A stretch of DNA of 64,000 nucleotides from positions 124,001 through 188,000 of the forward strand of contig NZ_JAJQQS010000002.1 of NCBI RefSeq assembly GCF_021228125.1, written 5' to 3'. Of the stretch, positions 41,374 to 50,667 are shown in pieces. Below the pieces are notes generated by a model. The model worked only from the letters and a program-made list of their open reading frames with translations, made no database searches and had not been told where the DNA came from. Position 1 is the first letter of the stretch, and every line of letters begins with the position of its first letter. This stretch comes from Streptomyces albireticuli (lineage in GTDB: Bacteria > Actinomycetota > Actinomycetes > Streptomycetales > Streptomycetaceae). Position numbers and translations under genes: made by a program.

Positions 41374-44300
41374 GTGGCGGCGACGGAAGCCGGTGAACCG
41401 GCGGCGACGGAAGTCGGAGAAGGCTGGGCCAGGCGGCTCGCACGGTACTGCTGGCGATACCGCCGCACCGTGCTGCTCGCCCTCGGCTCCTCGCTGGGCG
41501 GCATGGCCGTCATGGCCCTCGTCCCGCTCATACCCAAGCTGATCATCGACGACGTCATAGGCGCCGGCGACCGCCCGCTCGCCCCCTGGGCGACGCTCCT
41601 CGTCGTCGCCGCGGTCGTCGTCTACGGCCTGACCTACCTCCGCCGCTACTACGGCGGCCGCCTCGCCCTCGACGTCCAGCACGACATGCGGACCGAGATG
41701 TACGCCTCGATCGCCCGCCTCGACGGCCGACGCCAGGACGACCTCTCCACCGGCCAGGTCGTCGGCCGGGGCACCAGCGACCTCCAGCTGGTGCAGAGCC
41801 TCCTCTTCATGCTGCCGATGATGATCGGCAACATCCTGCTGTTCGTGATCTCACTGGTCGTCATGGTGAGCCTCTCGCCGCTGCTCACGGTCATCGCGCT
41901 CGCCGTGGCACCCGCCCTGTGGTTCCTCGCCCAGCGCAGCCGCACCAAGCTCTTCCCCGCCACCTGGTACGCCCAGGGGCAGGCGGCGGCCGTCGCGGGC
42001 GTCGTCGACGGAGCCGTCACCGGCGTCCGCGTCGTCAAGGGCTTCGGCCAGGAGGAGCAGGAGGCCGGAAAGCTCCGCGAGGTGAGCCGCCGTCTCTTCG
42101 CGGGCCGGCTGCGCACGGTCCGCCTCAACTCCCGCTACACCCCCGCACTCCAGGCCGTGCCCTCCCTCGGCCAGGTCGCCATGCTGGCGGTCGGCGGCTG
42201 GATGGCCACGCGCGGGCAGATCACGCTCGGCACCTTCGTCGCCTTCTCCACCTATCTGGCACAGCTCGTCGGCCCGGTGCGGATGCTCACCATGATGCTG
42301 ACCGTCGGTCAGCAGGCCCGGGCCGGCGTCGAGCGGGTCTTCGAGCTGATCGACACCGAGCCGGTCGTCGAGGAGCGGCCGGGCGCCCACGCGCTGCCCG
42401 ACGACGCGCCCGCCACCGTCGAGTTCGACGACGTCACCTTCGGCTACGACCCCGAGCGGCCGGTCCTCGACGGCTTCTCGCTGCGCATCGAGCCCGGTGA
42501 GACCGTCGCGGTCGTCGGCGCGTCCGGCAGCGGCAAGTCGACGGTCGCGCTGCTCCTGCCGCGCTTCTACGACACCACCGGCGGCGCCGTCAGAGTCGGC
42601 GGGCACGACGTCCGCGACCTGACGCTGCCCTCGCTGCGGGCCGCGATCGGGCTGGTGCCCGAGGACAGCTTCCTGTTCTCCGCGAGCATCGCCGACAACA
42701 TCGCCTACGGGCACCCGGAGGCCACCGCCGAGCAGATCCAGGCCGCCGCCCGGGCCGCCCAGGCCGACGGCTTCATTTCCAGGCTGCCCGACAGGTACGA
42801 CACCGAGGTCGGCGAGCAGGGCCTCTCCCTCTCCGGCGGCCAGCGCCAGCGCATCGCGCTCGCCCGCGCCATCCTCACCGACCCCCGGCTGCTGCTCCTC
42901 GACGACGCGACCTCCGCGGTCGACGCCCGGGTGGAGCACGAGATCCACGAGACGCTGCGCGCCGTCACCGCGGACCGCACGACGCTGCTCATCGCCCACC
43001 GGGCCTCGACACTGGCCCTGGCCGACCGGATCGCCGTCCTCGACAACGGGCGGCTGGCCGACCTCGGCACGGCGGAGGAGCTGGAGGAGCGCAGCGAGCT
43101 CTACCGCAGACTGCTGACCGACCCGGAGGAGCTGGCCGGGGTCCGCAAGGACCCCGCGGGCCGGGCGCTCGCGGGCGGCCCCGGCGGCGGGACCGCGCTC
43201 ACCGGGACCCTCGTCGCGGAGCCGCTGGAGGAGACCGGGGTCCCGGACGACGCCCCCGCGTCCGCGCCGCGCCCCCGCAAGCGGGCCGTCGTCGACGGCG
43301 TCACCCCGTCCCTGTGGGTCCGTACCGGGGACGGCGCGCCCGCCGACCTCGCCGGGATGCCGGCCTCGCCCGAGCTGCTCGCCAAGGTGGCCGCGCTGCC
43401 GCCCGCGGCCGACACCCCCGACGTCGACGAGGAGCGCGCCGCCCGGCCCGAGAAGGAGTTCGGGCTGCGGCAGCTGCTGCGCGGCTTCGGCGGGCCGCTG
43501 GCCCTGAGCCTGCTGCTGGTGGCCGTGGACGCGGTCGCCGGTCTGCTGCTGCCGGTCCTCATCCGGCACGGCATCGACCAGGGCGTCCAGCGCCTGGCGC
43601 TCGGCGCGGTGTGGGTGGCCTCCGGCCTCGCCCTGCTGGTCGTGGTCGGCCAGTGGGCCGCGCAGGTCGCGGAGACCCGGCTCACCGGCCGCACCGGCGA
43701 GCGCGTGCTCTACGCCCTCCGGGTGAAGATCTTCGCCCAGCTCCAGCGGCTGGGCCTCGACTACTACGAGCGCGAGCTCACCGGCAAGATCATGACCCGG
43801 ATGACGACGGACGTGGACGCCCTGTCCACGTTCCTCCAGACCGGGCTCGTCACCGCCGTCGTCTCCGTCCTCACCTTCTTCGGCATACTCGTCGCCCTGC
43901 TGGTCATCGACGTGGGCCTGGCCCTCGTCGTCTTCGCGACCCTGCCGCTGCTGGTGATCGGCACCGTCGTCTTCCGCCGGCAGAGCGTCAAGGCGTACGA
44001 GCTCGCCCGCGAGCGCGTCGGCCTCGTCAACGCCGACCTCCAGGAGAGCGTCGCCGGTCTCCGCATCGTGCAGGCGTTCCGCCGCGAGGCGGCCGACGGG
44101 CGGCGGTTCGCCGAGCGCAGCGACGCCTACCGGCGGGCGCGGGTGCGCGGCCAGTGGCTCATCTCGGTCTACTTCCCGTTCGTGCAGCTGCTGTCGTCCG
44201 TGGCCGCCGCGGCGGTGCTGATCGTCGGTGCGAACCGGGTGGGCGCCGGCACCCTGACGGCGGGCGCCCTGGTGGCGTACCTGCTCTACATCGACCTGTT

Positions 44301-45180
44301 CTTCGCGCCCGTCCAGCAGCTCTCGCAGGTCTTCGACGGCTACCAGCAGGCGACGGTCTCGCTCGGCCGGATCCGTGAACTGCTGCGGGAGACGACGACC
44401 ACCCCGCCGGCGACGCGGCCGCGCGCGGTGACGGAGCTCCGCGGCGCGGTGACCTTCGAGGACGTCCACTTCCACTACGGCGACGGCGAGCGGGCCCTCG
44501 CGGGCATCGACCTCGGCGTCCCGGCCGGGCAGACCGTGGCCTTCGTCGGCGAGACGGGCGCGGGGAAGTCCACGCTGGTCAAGCTGGTGGCACGGTTCTA
44601 CGACCCGACGTCGGGCACCGTCCGCGTCGACGGGCACGACCTGCGCGAGCTGGACGCCACGGCCTACCGGCACCGGCTGGGCGTCGTCCCGCAGGAGCCC
44701 TACCTCTTCCCCGGCACGGTCCGCGACGCCATCGCCTACGGGCGGCCGGACGCCTCCGACGCCGAGGTCGAGGCCGCGGCGCGGGCGGTCGGCGCGCACG
44801 ACATGATCGCCACGCTCGACGGCGGCTATCTGCACACCGTGGCCGAGCGCGGCCGCAACCTCTCCGCCGGGCAGCGGCAGTTGATCGCGCTGGCCCGCGC
44901 CGAGCTGGTCGACCCGGACGTCCTGCTGCTCGACGAGGCCACGGCGGCCCTGGACCTGGCCACGGAGGCGCTGGTCAACCAGGCCACCGAGAAGCTGGCG
45001 GGCCGGCGCACCACGCTGGTCGTCGCGCACCGGCTGACCACCGCCGCCCGCGCGGACCGTGTCGTGGTCCTCGACCGCGGCCGGGTGGTGGAGGACGGCA
45101 CGCACGACGAACTGCTGGCGCTGGACGGGCGGTACGCCGTGCTGTGGCGGACGTTCACGGGCGAGGCGGTCGCCGCGTAG
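41374..45180 (+). CDS. Fused four-domain ABC exporter
   Basis: Predicted 1268 residues from GTG at 41374, with GGGAGG six bases upstream (an ATG 20 codons earlier lacks one). Layout is membrane domain, ATPase, linker, membrane domain, ATPase: two type-IV exporter halves in one chain. ATPase 1 has GASGSGKST (about 381), LSGGQ and LLLLDDATSAVD, where the catalytic Glu is Asp. ATPase 2 has GETGAGKST (about 1058), LSAGQ in place of LSGGQ, and LLLDEATAALD. The defects pair up as one degenerate and one competent ATP site, as in heterodimeric multidrug exporters. Substrate unknown. Confidence 0.94.
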   Translation: MAATEAGEPAATEVGEGWARRLARYCWRYRRTVLLALGSSLGGMAVMALVPLIPKLIIDDVIGAGDRPLAPWATLLVVAAVVVYGLTYLRRYYGGRLALDVQHDMRTEMYASIARLDGRRQDDLSTGQVVGRGTSDLQLVQSLLFMLPMMIGNILLFVISLVVMVSLSPLLTVIALAVAPALWFLAQRSRTKLFPATWYAQGQAAAVAGVVDGAVTGVRVVKGFGQEEQEAGKLREVSRRLFAGRLRTVRLNSRYTPALQAVPSLGQVAMLAVGGWMATRGQITLGTFVAFSTYLAQLVGPVRMLTMMLTVGQQARAGVERVFELIDTEPVVEERPGAHALPDDAPATVEFDDVTFGYDPERPVLDGFSLRIEPGETVAVVGASGSGKSTVALLLPRFYDTTGGAVRVGGHDVRDLTLPSLRAAIGLVPEDSFLFSASIADNIAYGHPEATAEQIQAAARAAQADGFISRLPDRYDTEVGEQGLSLSGGQRQRIALARAILTDPRLLLLDDATSAVDARVEHEIHETLRAVTADRTTLLIAHRASTLALADRIAVLDNGRLADLGTAEELEERSELYRRLLTDPEELAGVRKDPAGRALAGGPGGGTALTGTLVAEPLEETGVPDDAPASAPRPRKRAVVDGVTPSLWVRTGDGAPADLAGMPASPELLAKVAALPPAADTPDVDEERAARPEKEFGLRQLLRGFGGPLALSLLLVAVDAVAGLLLPVLIRHGIDQGVQRLALGAVWVASGLALLVVVGQWAAQVAETRLTGRTGERVLYALRVKIFAQLQRLGLDYYERELTGKIMTRMTTDVDALSTFLQTGLVTAVVSVLTFFGILVALLVIDVGLALVVFATLPLLVIGTVVFRRQSVKAYELARERVGLVNADLQESVAGLRIVQAFRREAADGRRFAERSDAYRRARVRGQWLISVYFPFVQLLSSVAAAAVLIVGANRVGAGTLTAGALVAYLLYIDLFFAPVQQLSQVFDGYQQATVSLGRIRELLRETTTTPPATRPRAVTELRGAVTFEDVHFHYGDGERALAGIDLGVPAGQTVAFVGETGAGKSTLVKLVARFYDPTSGTVRVDGHDLRELDATAYRHRLGVVPQEPYLFPGTVRDAIAYGRPDASDAEVEAAARAVGAHDMIATLDGGYLHTVAERGRNLSAGQRQLIALARAELVDPDVLLLDEATAALDLATEALVNQATEKLAGRRTTLVVAHRLTTAARADRVVVLDRGRVVEDGTHDELLALDGRYAVLWRTFTGEAVAA

Positions 45181-45206
45181 CCGGCGGCGCCGGCCCTCCA
45201 CGCGAC

Positions 45207-45286
45207 GGACCAGGAGCACGACGGACCGTGAGCACGACGGGCCGGGAGCACCACAGGCCAGGAGCACGACAGACCAGGAGAAAGAG
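45207..45286. repeat. Five 16-bp tandem repeats after ABC exporter gene
   Basis: Five consecutive 16-bp units (45207, 45223, 45239, 45255, 45271), consensus GGACCAGGAGCACGAC with substitutions accumulating in the third and fifth. They lie between the exporter stop and its terminator. Confidence 0.88.
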
Positions 45287-45320
45287 ACCAGCCGACCGGT
45301 ATTCGACCGGTCGGCTGGTC
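45286..45320 (+). terminator. Terminator of the ABC exporter gene
   Basis: A 15-bp perfect stem (GACCAGCCGACCGGT, 45286-45300, with 45306-45320) and loop ATTCG. Confidence 0.82.
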
Positions 45321-45403
45321 AGTTGATACGCCTGAGGGTCTGGTGCAGCCGATGTCGCCCCCGGTAGGTTCACGGCGAACTGTGTGAACCCAGGGGAGGG
45401 CGA

Positions 45404-46834
45404 ATGCGCAAGGCGCTCAGAGGGCTGCTGGCGCTGGCGGTGCTCACGGGCACCGTCGGTGTCGGCGGTGCCACGGCGGGGACGGCGGCCGCGGCCACCG
45501 AGCAGGACATCAAGGAACGCGTCCTCGCGATCCCGGGGATGAGCTTCGTGGAGGAGAAGCCCTACGAGGGCTACCGCTACCTCGTCCTCACCTACGACCA
45601 GCCGGTCGACCACCGGAACCCGGCCAAGGGGACCTTCAAGCAGCGCTTCACGCTGCTGAACAAGTCCACCGACCGGCCGACGGTCTTCTTCACCTCCGGC
45701 TACAACGTCAGCACCAACCCCAGCCGCAGCGAGCCCACCCGGATCGTCGACGGCAACCAGGTGTCGATGGAGTACCGCTTCTTCACCCCGTCCCGGCCCC
45801 AGCCCGCCGACTGGTCGAAGCTGGACATCTGGCAGGCCGCCAGCGACCAGCACCGCCTCTACCAGGCGCTCAAGCCCGTCTACAACAAGAACTGGCTGGC
45901 CACCGGCGGCAGCAAGGGCGGTATGACGGCGACGTATTACCGCCGCTTCTACCCGGACGACATGAACGGCACCGTCGCCTACGTCGCGCCCAACGACGTG
46001 AACAACAACGAGGACTCGGCCTACGACAAGTTCTTCGCGAACGTCGGCGACCAGGCCTGCCGCACCCAGCTCAACTCCGTGCAGAAGCAGGCGCTCGTCC
46101 GCCGTGACGAGATCGTCGACCGCTACCAGAAGTGGGCCGACGCCAACGGCAAGACCTTCAAGGTCGTCGGCAGCGCCGACAAGGCGTACGAGAACGTCGT
46201 GATGGACCTGGTCTGGGCGTTCTGGCAGTACCACCTCCAGAGCGAGTGCGCGACCGTGCCCGCGACCAGCGCCTCCACGGACGAGCTCTACAAGTTCATC
46301 GACACCATCTCGGGCTTCGACGGCTACACCGACCAGGGCCTGGAGCGGTTCACGCCGTACTACTACCAGGCGGGCACCGAGCTCGGCGCGCCGAGCTTCA
46401 AGACCCCGCACCTGAAGGGCCTGCTGCGCTACCCCGGGATCTACAGCCCGCGCAACTACGTGGCGCGTGACATCCCGATGAAGTTCAAGCCCAGGGCGAT
46501 GGCCGACATCGACCGCTGGGTGCGCAACGACAGCGAGCGGATGCTCTTCGTCTACGGGCAGAACGACCCGTGGAGCGGCGAGCCGTTCAACCTCGGCCGG
46601 AACGCGGCCGCGCGGGACGACTACCGCTTCTACGCCCCCGGCGGCAACCACGGCGCGAACATCTCCCAGCTCGTCGCCGACGACCGGGCCAAGGCCACGG
46701 CCGAGGTCCTGGAGTGGGCCGGCGTCGCGCCCGCGGCCGTCCGCAAGGACGCCACGCACGCCAAGCCGCTTGCTCCGTTCGACGCGAAGCTCGACCGTCC
46801 GGTCGTCGACCGGCAGAACAGCCTCCGTCCGTAA
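45404..46834 (+). CDS. Secreted S37 (PS-10) family serine peptidase
   Basis: A 476-residue exported peptidase. A signal peptide ends around TAAAA-TEQ (residues 30-32). The alpha/beta-hydrolase catalytic Ser170 lies in ATGGSKGGMTATYY; Asp is likely in VYGQNDPWSG and His in GGNHGANIS. The sequence matches the Streptomyces PS-10/S37 tripeptidyl aminopeptidase family, which trims tripeptides from extracellular substrates. The ATG at 45404 has GGGGAGGG five bases upstream. It is monocistronic. Confidence 0.92.
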   Translation: MRKALRGLLALAVLTGTVGVGGATAGTAAAATEQDIKERVLAIPGMSFVEEKPYEGYRYLVLTYDQPVDHRNPAKGTFKQRFTLLNKSTDRPTVFFTSGYNVSTNPSRSEPTRIVDGNQVSMEYRFFTPSRPQPADWSKLDIWQAASDQHRLYQALKPVYNKNWLATGGSKGGMTATYYRRFYPDDMNGTVAYVAPNDVNNNEDSAYDKFFANVGDQACRTQLNSVQKQALVRRDEIVDRYQKWADANGKTFKVVGSADKAYENVVMDLVWAFWQYHLQSECATVPATSASTDELYKFIDTISGFDGYTDQGLERFTPYYYQAGTELGAPSFKTPHLKGLLRYPGIYSPRNYVARDIPMKFKPRAMADIDRWVRNDSERMLFVYGQNDPWSGEPFNLGRNAAARDDYRFYAPGGNHGANISQLVADDRAKATAEVLEWAGVAPAAVRKDATHAKPLAPFDAKLDRPVVDRQNSLRP

Positions 46835-46906
46835 GGACAACGGAGCGGCCAGGACGGCCGTAAGGCCGAAGGGCTCCCTCCGAGTCCGTGAGGCGGGCCC
46901 CTGAGT

Positions 46907-47551
46907 TCACACCAGGCGGCGGGCGCACCCGACGGGTGTCCCGCCGCCGACGTGTACGTACAGGTCGGTCGAGGCCGGGCACTCGGGCCGCGCGCCGACC
47001 TCGCGCGTCACCCGGTACTCCGGCGCGTGCCGGCCCGAGCCGTCGCAGGCGGTCTCCTTCACCACGCCCCGCCGCTCGGTGTACACGCAGTCTCCGGTCA
47101 CCGTCACCGGGCCGCCGCCCCGCCCCGGGTCGCCGGGGTGCGGCGCCTGGAGGTTGCGCATGCAGGCGTAGCCCTCCGGAGCGCTGTCCTCCTCCGAGGT
47201 GCCCCGGTCGACCGCGGTGATGTGCAGCACGAAGTCCGTGGCGGCCGGGCAGCGGGGACCGTCGGCCCGCGGGCCGTTGAAGCGGGCCAGGACCCGGGCG
47301 ACGGCCCGCTCGCTCGCGCACGAGACCTCGGTGAAGGCGGCCCCTCCGCCGCCCGCGCAGGCGCTCCGGCCCAGGAACGTGGCCCCGGGCCGCGGCTGCC
47401 CGGGCCAGGGCGGCACCGAGGCCGCCACGGCCCTCCGGTCGTCCCCGGCCGCCCGGACCGGCATCTGGCAGCCGGCCAGCGGGACCGCCACCGCCGGTGC
47501 CGCGAACAGGACGAGCGCGAGCAGCGCGGCCCGCCGCACCCGATGGCGCAT
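46907..47551 (-). CDS. Cys-rich lipoprotein of unknown function
   Basis: A 214-residue protein with a lipoprotein signal peptide: basic MRHRVRR, a hydrophobic stretch and lipobox PLAGC with Cys28. The mature part contains eight or more cysteines in a double-repeat pattern (SEVSC-type segments, CPAATDFVLHITAVDRGT and CPASTDLYVHVGGGTPVGC are alike), suggesting two related disulfide-bonded domains. The ATG at 47551 has GGGGGGAC upstream. It is convergent with the S37 peptidase gene. Streptomycetes have several such proteins; the role is unknown. Confidence 0.8.
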   Translation of the reverse strand: MRHRVRRAALLALVLFAAPAVAVPLAGCQMPVRAAGDDRRAVAASVPPWPGQPRPGATFLGRSACAGGGGAAFTEVSCASERAVARVLARFNGPRADGPRCPAATDFVLHITAVDRGTSEEDSAPEGYACMRNLQAPHPGDPGRGGGPVTVTGDCVYTERRGVVKETACDGSGRHAPEYRVTREVGARPECPASTDLYVHVGGGTPVGCARRLV

Positions 47552-47945
47552 GTGTCCCCCCGTTCCCGCCGTCCCCGCGCGTCCTGCCCCGTACCCCGGC
47601 GACTCCCCCCGGTCCGTGCCGCCCCGTGCGCTTCAGCCTGACTCTCCGGGCCCGGCGCACGCCAGACGTGCGGGGCGCGCCGGGGCGGCCGGGACGGGCG
47701 GAACGGGGTGTGTGCGGGGCGTGCCGACGGGTCCGTACGCCGGGACGCGCCCCGGTACCCGGGGAGCCGCCACCGGCGCTGTGGAAGGGGGCGCGCCGGC
47801 GGCGGTGCGCTGTCGACCGCGGGCGGCGGAGAGGGAGGCCGGCGACGCGGCCGGGGGCGCGCGCCGACACCGTCCGGCGGCCGTTCGACAACAGCACGCG
47901 TCTTGGACGGGCGGCGCCCCGGAGCGGTTCCGCGCGGGGCGGGCG
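47552..47945. other. Intergenic region, no gene seen
   Basis: About 394 bp of very G+C-rich DNA between the TetR gene and the lipoprotein gene, both on the minus strand. Open frames are composition artefacts (Arg/Pro/Gly only). It presumably holds the lipoprotein promoter. Confidence 0.45.
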
Positions 47946-48569
47946 TCAGCCGTGCGCGCGCCGCTTGATGACGAGCCGGGCGGGCAGCCGCCGGGTCAGC
48001 AGACGGGCGCGCGGCGCCAGCCGCCGGGCCATCGCGAACACCGAGTCCGTACGCGAGCGGTCGGCGTCCAGGACCGTGAAGAGGTTGACGCCGAGGTAGA
48101 AGGTGATGGCCGCGTTGGCCAGGTCGCGCGGCGGGGTCAGCCGGGCCAGCGGGGTGCCGCCGATCACCCGCTCCAGGGTCTCCTCGACGAAGGCGATCCA
48201 CGGCTCGGCCCGCACCCGGATCTGCTCCCGCAGATCCGGCTTGGCCACGGCGGCGGCCACCAGCTCGGCGAAGAGCGTGAGGTGCCCGGCCTCGATGTCG
48301 TGGCGGTAGATCCGGGTGGCGGCCTCGGTGAGGTCCTCCAGGGTCCGGCAGCCGGCGACGGCGTCGGCGAGCACCGCCATCCGCTCGGCGGAGGACCGGT
48401 CCAGGGCGGCGAACAGCAGCGGGTCGACCCCGCCGAAATGGTAGAAGACCAGGGCGGAATTGACCCCGGCCTCCTTGGCGATCGTCCGCGCGCTGGACTT
48501 GGCGTACCCCTGGGTCCGCAGGACGGTCTCCGCCGCGCCGATCAGCCGTTCCTTGGTGTCCACCGTCAT
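47946..48569 (-). CDS. TetR-family transcriptional regulator
   Basis: A 207-residue regulator with an N-terminal TetR HTH (TKERLIGAAETVLRTQGYAK, then IAKEAGVNSALVFYHFGG) and a C-terminal TetR_C-type helical domain (FAELVAAAVAKPDLREQIRV) that usually binds a small ligand. The ATG at 48569 follows AAGGAAC. It lies 72 bp after the sugar-isomerase-like gene on the same strand, so it could be co-transcribed with, and regulate, the adjacent sugar cluster; a role in exporter control is equally possible. Confidence 0.92.
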   Translation of the reverse strand: MTVDTKERLIGAAETVLRTQGYAKSSARTIAKEAGVNSALVFYHFGGVDPLLFAALDRSSAERMAVLADAVAGCRTLEDLTEAATRIYRHDIEAGHLTLFAELVAAAVAKPDLREQIRVRAEPWIAFVEETLERVIGGTPLARLTPPRDLANAAITFYLGVNLFTVLDADRSRTDSVFAMARRLAPRARLLTRRLPARLVIKRRAHG

Positions 48570-48641
48570 GTGTGCAGCCCTCTCGCCCTGTCGATCATAC
48601 GGTTCGGGCCGCCGCCGGGCCCGGGGCGAGGGACGGCGGGC

Positions 48642-49445
48642 TCAGGACGCCCGGGCGCCGTCGACGAGGCCCAGCAGGTACTCCCGGCCGGGCCCCGCCA
48701 GCTGCTGGAACTCCGCCGCCTGCGGGTACCAGCGCTTCTCGTACTCCCAGCACAGCCAGCCGTCCCAGCCCGCGCGGCCGAGCACCCGCGCGCAGTCGGG
48801 CAGCGGCAGCACCCCCGACCCCAGCGGCAGCGGCGCGGTGTCCTCCGCCGAGGCTACGTCCTTCACCTGGACGTAGCCCAGGTGCGGGGAGAGCGGCGGG
48901 AAGCTCAGCGCCGGCGTCTCGCCGCCGAGCCAGGTGTGCAGGACGTCCCAGAGCGCTCCGACGTTCGGGTGCCCGACCGGGCCCAGGATCCGCGCCACGT
49001 CCCGGGCCCGGCGGTGCGAGTCGTGGGTCTCCAGCAGGACGTGGACGCCCAGGTCGGCGGCGAGCGGCGCGACGGCCCCCAGCCGCCGCGCGGCGGTCGC
49101 GTCGGCCTCCGCCGCCGGCCTGTCCCCGCCGCCGGGGAACACCCGGGCGTACCGCGCGCCCAGGTCGCCGGCGAGCCGGACCAGCGCGGACAGCTCCCCG
49201 AGCACCGCCTCGTCCGGCCCGGGCGAGGCGACCCGGACGTACCCGGCCACCGCCAGGATCCCGACGCCCGCCCCGGCGAACTCCGCGGCGGCCGCCGCCC
49301 GCTCGCGCGGGCCCGAGCCCGGGTGCACCGGTTCCTCCGGGTGCGCGCGCAGCTCGACGCCGTCGTAGCCGTGCGCGCGGGCGAGCCGCGCCACGTCGGG
49401 GAGGGGCAGACCGGGGACACCGAGGGTGGAGAAAGCCAGTTTCAT
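48642..49445 (-). CDS. Sugar phosphate isomerase/epimerase (xylose-isomerase-like TIM barrel) 1
   Basis: A 267-residue AP-endonuclease-2-type TIM barrel (MKLAFSTLGVPGLPLPDVAR start). Probable metal ligands are Glu in VLLETHDSH, Asp/His in GALWDVLHTW, His/Lys region in GYVQVKD, and Glu in WLCWEYEKRW. Family members isomerise or epimerise sugars, keto-sugars and inositol derivatives. The ATG at 49445 has no clear ribosome site. It is divergent (64 bp) from the Gfo/Idh-DUF993-isomerase operon, with which it likely shares a pathway. Confidence 0.88.
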   Translation of the reverse strand: MKLAFSTLGVPGLPLPDVARLARAHGYDGVELRAHPEEPVHPGSGPRERAAAAAEFAGAGVGILAVAGYVRVASPGPDEAVLGELSALVRLAGDLGARYARVFPGGGDRPAAEADATAARRLGAVAPLAADLGVHVLLETHDSHRRARDVARILGPVGHPNVGALWDVLHTWLGGETPALSFPPLSPHLGYVQVKDVASAEDTAPLPLGSGVLPLPDCARVLGRAGWDGWLCWEYEKRWYPQAAEFQQLAGPGREYLLGLVDGARAS

Positions 49446-49509
49446 GGGGACCGGGTTCCCCGGGTGCGGGCGGGAAATGCTCCTTGTACGGCAGAAGGGG
49501 GTCCCAGGG

Positions 49510-50667
49510 ATGACCGGCACCGACACCAGAACCTTGCGGATCGCCATGAACGGCGTCACCGGCCGCATGGGCCACCACCAGCACCTCGTCCGCTCCGTCC
49601 TGGCCCTCCGGGAGCAGGGCGGCCTCGACCTCGGCGACGGCACCCGGCTGTGGCCGGAGCCCCTGCTCGTGGGGCGGGACGCGGGCCGCCTCCGCGCGCT
49701 CGCCGGGCGGTACGGCCTGGAGCACTGGACGACCGACCTCGACGGCGCCCTCTCCGACCCGGCCGTCGGCGTCTACTTCGACGCCCAGATCACCTCCGCC
49801 CGCGAGGCCGCGCTCCGTAAGGCCATCGCCGCGGGCAAGCACGTCTACTGCGAGAAGCCCACCGCCCTCGACGCCGGCGGCGCCGTCGACCTCTACCACC
49901 GCGCCCGCGCGGCCGGCGTCCGGCACGGCGTCGTCCAGGACAAGCTCTTCCTCCCGGGCGTCCGCAAGCTCAAGCGGCTCGTCGACGGCGGCTTCTTCGG
50001 CCGGATCCTCTCCGTCCGGGGCGAGTTCGGCTACTGGGTCTTCGAGGGCGACCAGCAGCCCGCCCAGCGGCCGTCGTGGAACTACCGCGGGGAGGACGAC
50101 GGCATCACCTCCGACATGTTCCCGCACTGGGAATACGTCCTGAGCGAGCTCTTCGGCCCCATAAGGTCCGTCCAGGCGCACACGGCCACCCACATCCCAC
50201 GCCGCTGGGACGAGCACGGGAAGCCCTACGAGGCCCGGGCCGACGACGCGGTCTACGCCGTCCTGGAGCTGGAGAGCGGCGCCGTCGCCCAGCTCAACTC
50301 CTCCTGGGCGGTGCGCGTCCACCGCGACGAGCTGCTGGAGTTCCAGGTCGACGGCACGGAGGGCTCGGCCGTCGCCGGGCTCCGGCACTGCCGGGTCCAG
50401 CACCGCTCGGTCACCCCCCGGCCGGTCTGGAACCCCGACGAGCCGGCGGCCGGCGACTTCCGCGCGCAATGGCAGGAGGTCCCCGACAACGAGCCGTTCG
50501 AGAACGCCTTCAAGGCGCAGTGGGAGCTCTTCCTGCGCCATGTGGCGCTCGGCGGGCCCTGGCGGCACGACCTCCTCGCGGGCGCCCGGGGCGTCCGGCT
50601 CGCCCTGCTGGCCCGGAGGTCCGCCAGGGAGGGCCGCAGGCTGCCGCTGCGGGTGACCGGACCGTGA
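49510..50667 (+). CDS. Gfo/Idh/MocA-family oxidoreductase
   Basis: A 385-residue NAD(P)-dependent sugar/polyol dehydrogenase. The N-terminal Rossmann fold shows IAMNGVTGRMGHHQ (G-x2-G-x2-G-like loop), followed by YCEKPTALDAGG with the conserved EKP lysine, and DMFPHW giving the D-x3-H catalytic pattern. The ATG at 49510 lies nine bases after AAGGGGG. Its stop overlaps the DUF993 gene's start (GTGA), so the three-gene operon is translationally coupled. The substrate is probably a cyclitol or 3-keto-type sugar (inference from neighbours). Confidence 0.9.
   Translation: MTGTDTRTLRIAMNGVTGRMGHHQHLVRSVLALREQGGLDLGDGTRLWPEPLLVGRDAGRLRALAGRYGLEHWTTDLDGALSDPAVGVYFDAQITSAREAALRKAIAAGKHVYCEKPTALDAGGAVDLYHRARAAGVRHGVVQDKLFLPGVRKLKRLVDGGFFGRILSVRGEFGYWVFEGDQQPAQRPSWNYRGEDDGITSDMFPHWEYVLSELFGPIRSVQAHTATHIPRRWDEHGKPYEARADDAVYAVLELESGAVAQLNSSWAVRVHRDELLEFQVDGTEGSAVAGLRHCRVQHRSVTPRPVWNPDEPAAGDFRAQWQEVPDNEPFENAFKAQWELFLRHVALGGPWRHDLLAGARGVRLALLARRSAREGRRLPLRVTGP

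Noticed and set aside
41851-45267. A very long open frame antisense to the ABC exporter gene
   Set aside because: Its composition (Arg/Gly/Val/Asp/Glu patterns) mirrors the codon phases of the exporter, which has intact domains. It is a G+C-bias artefact.
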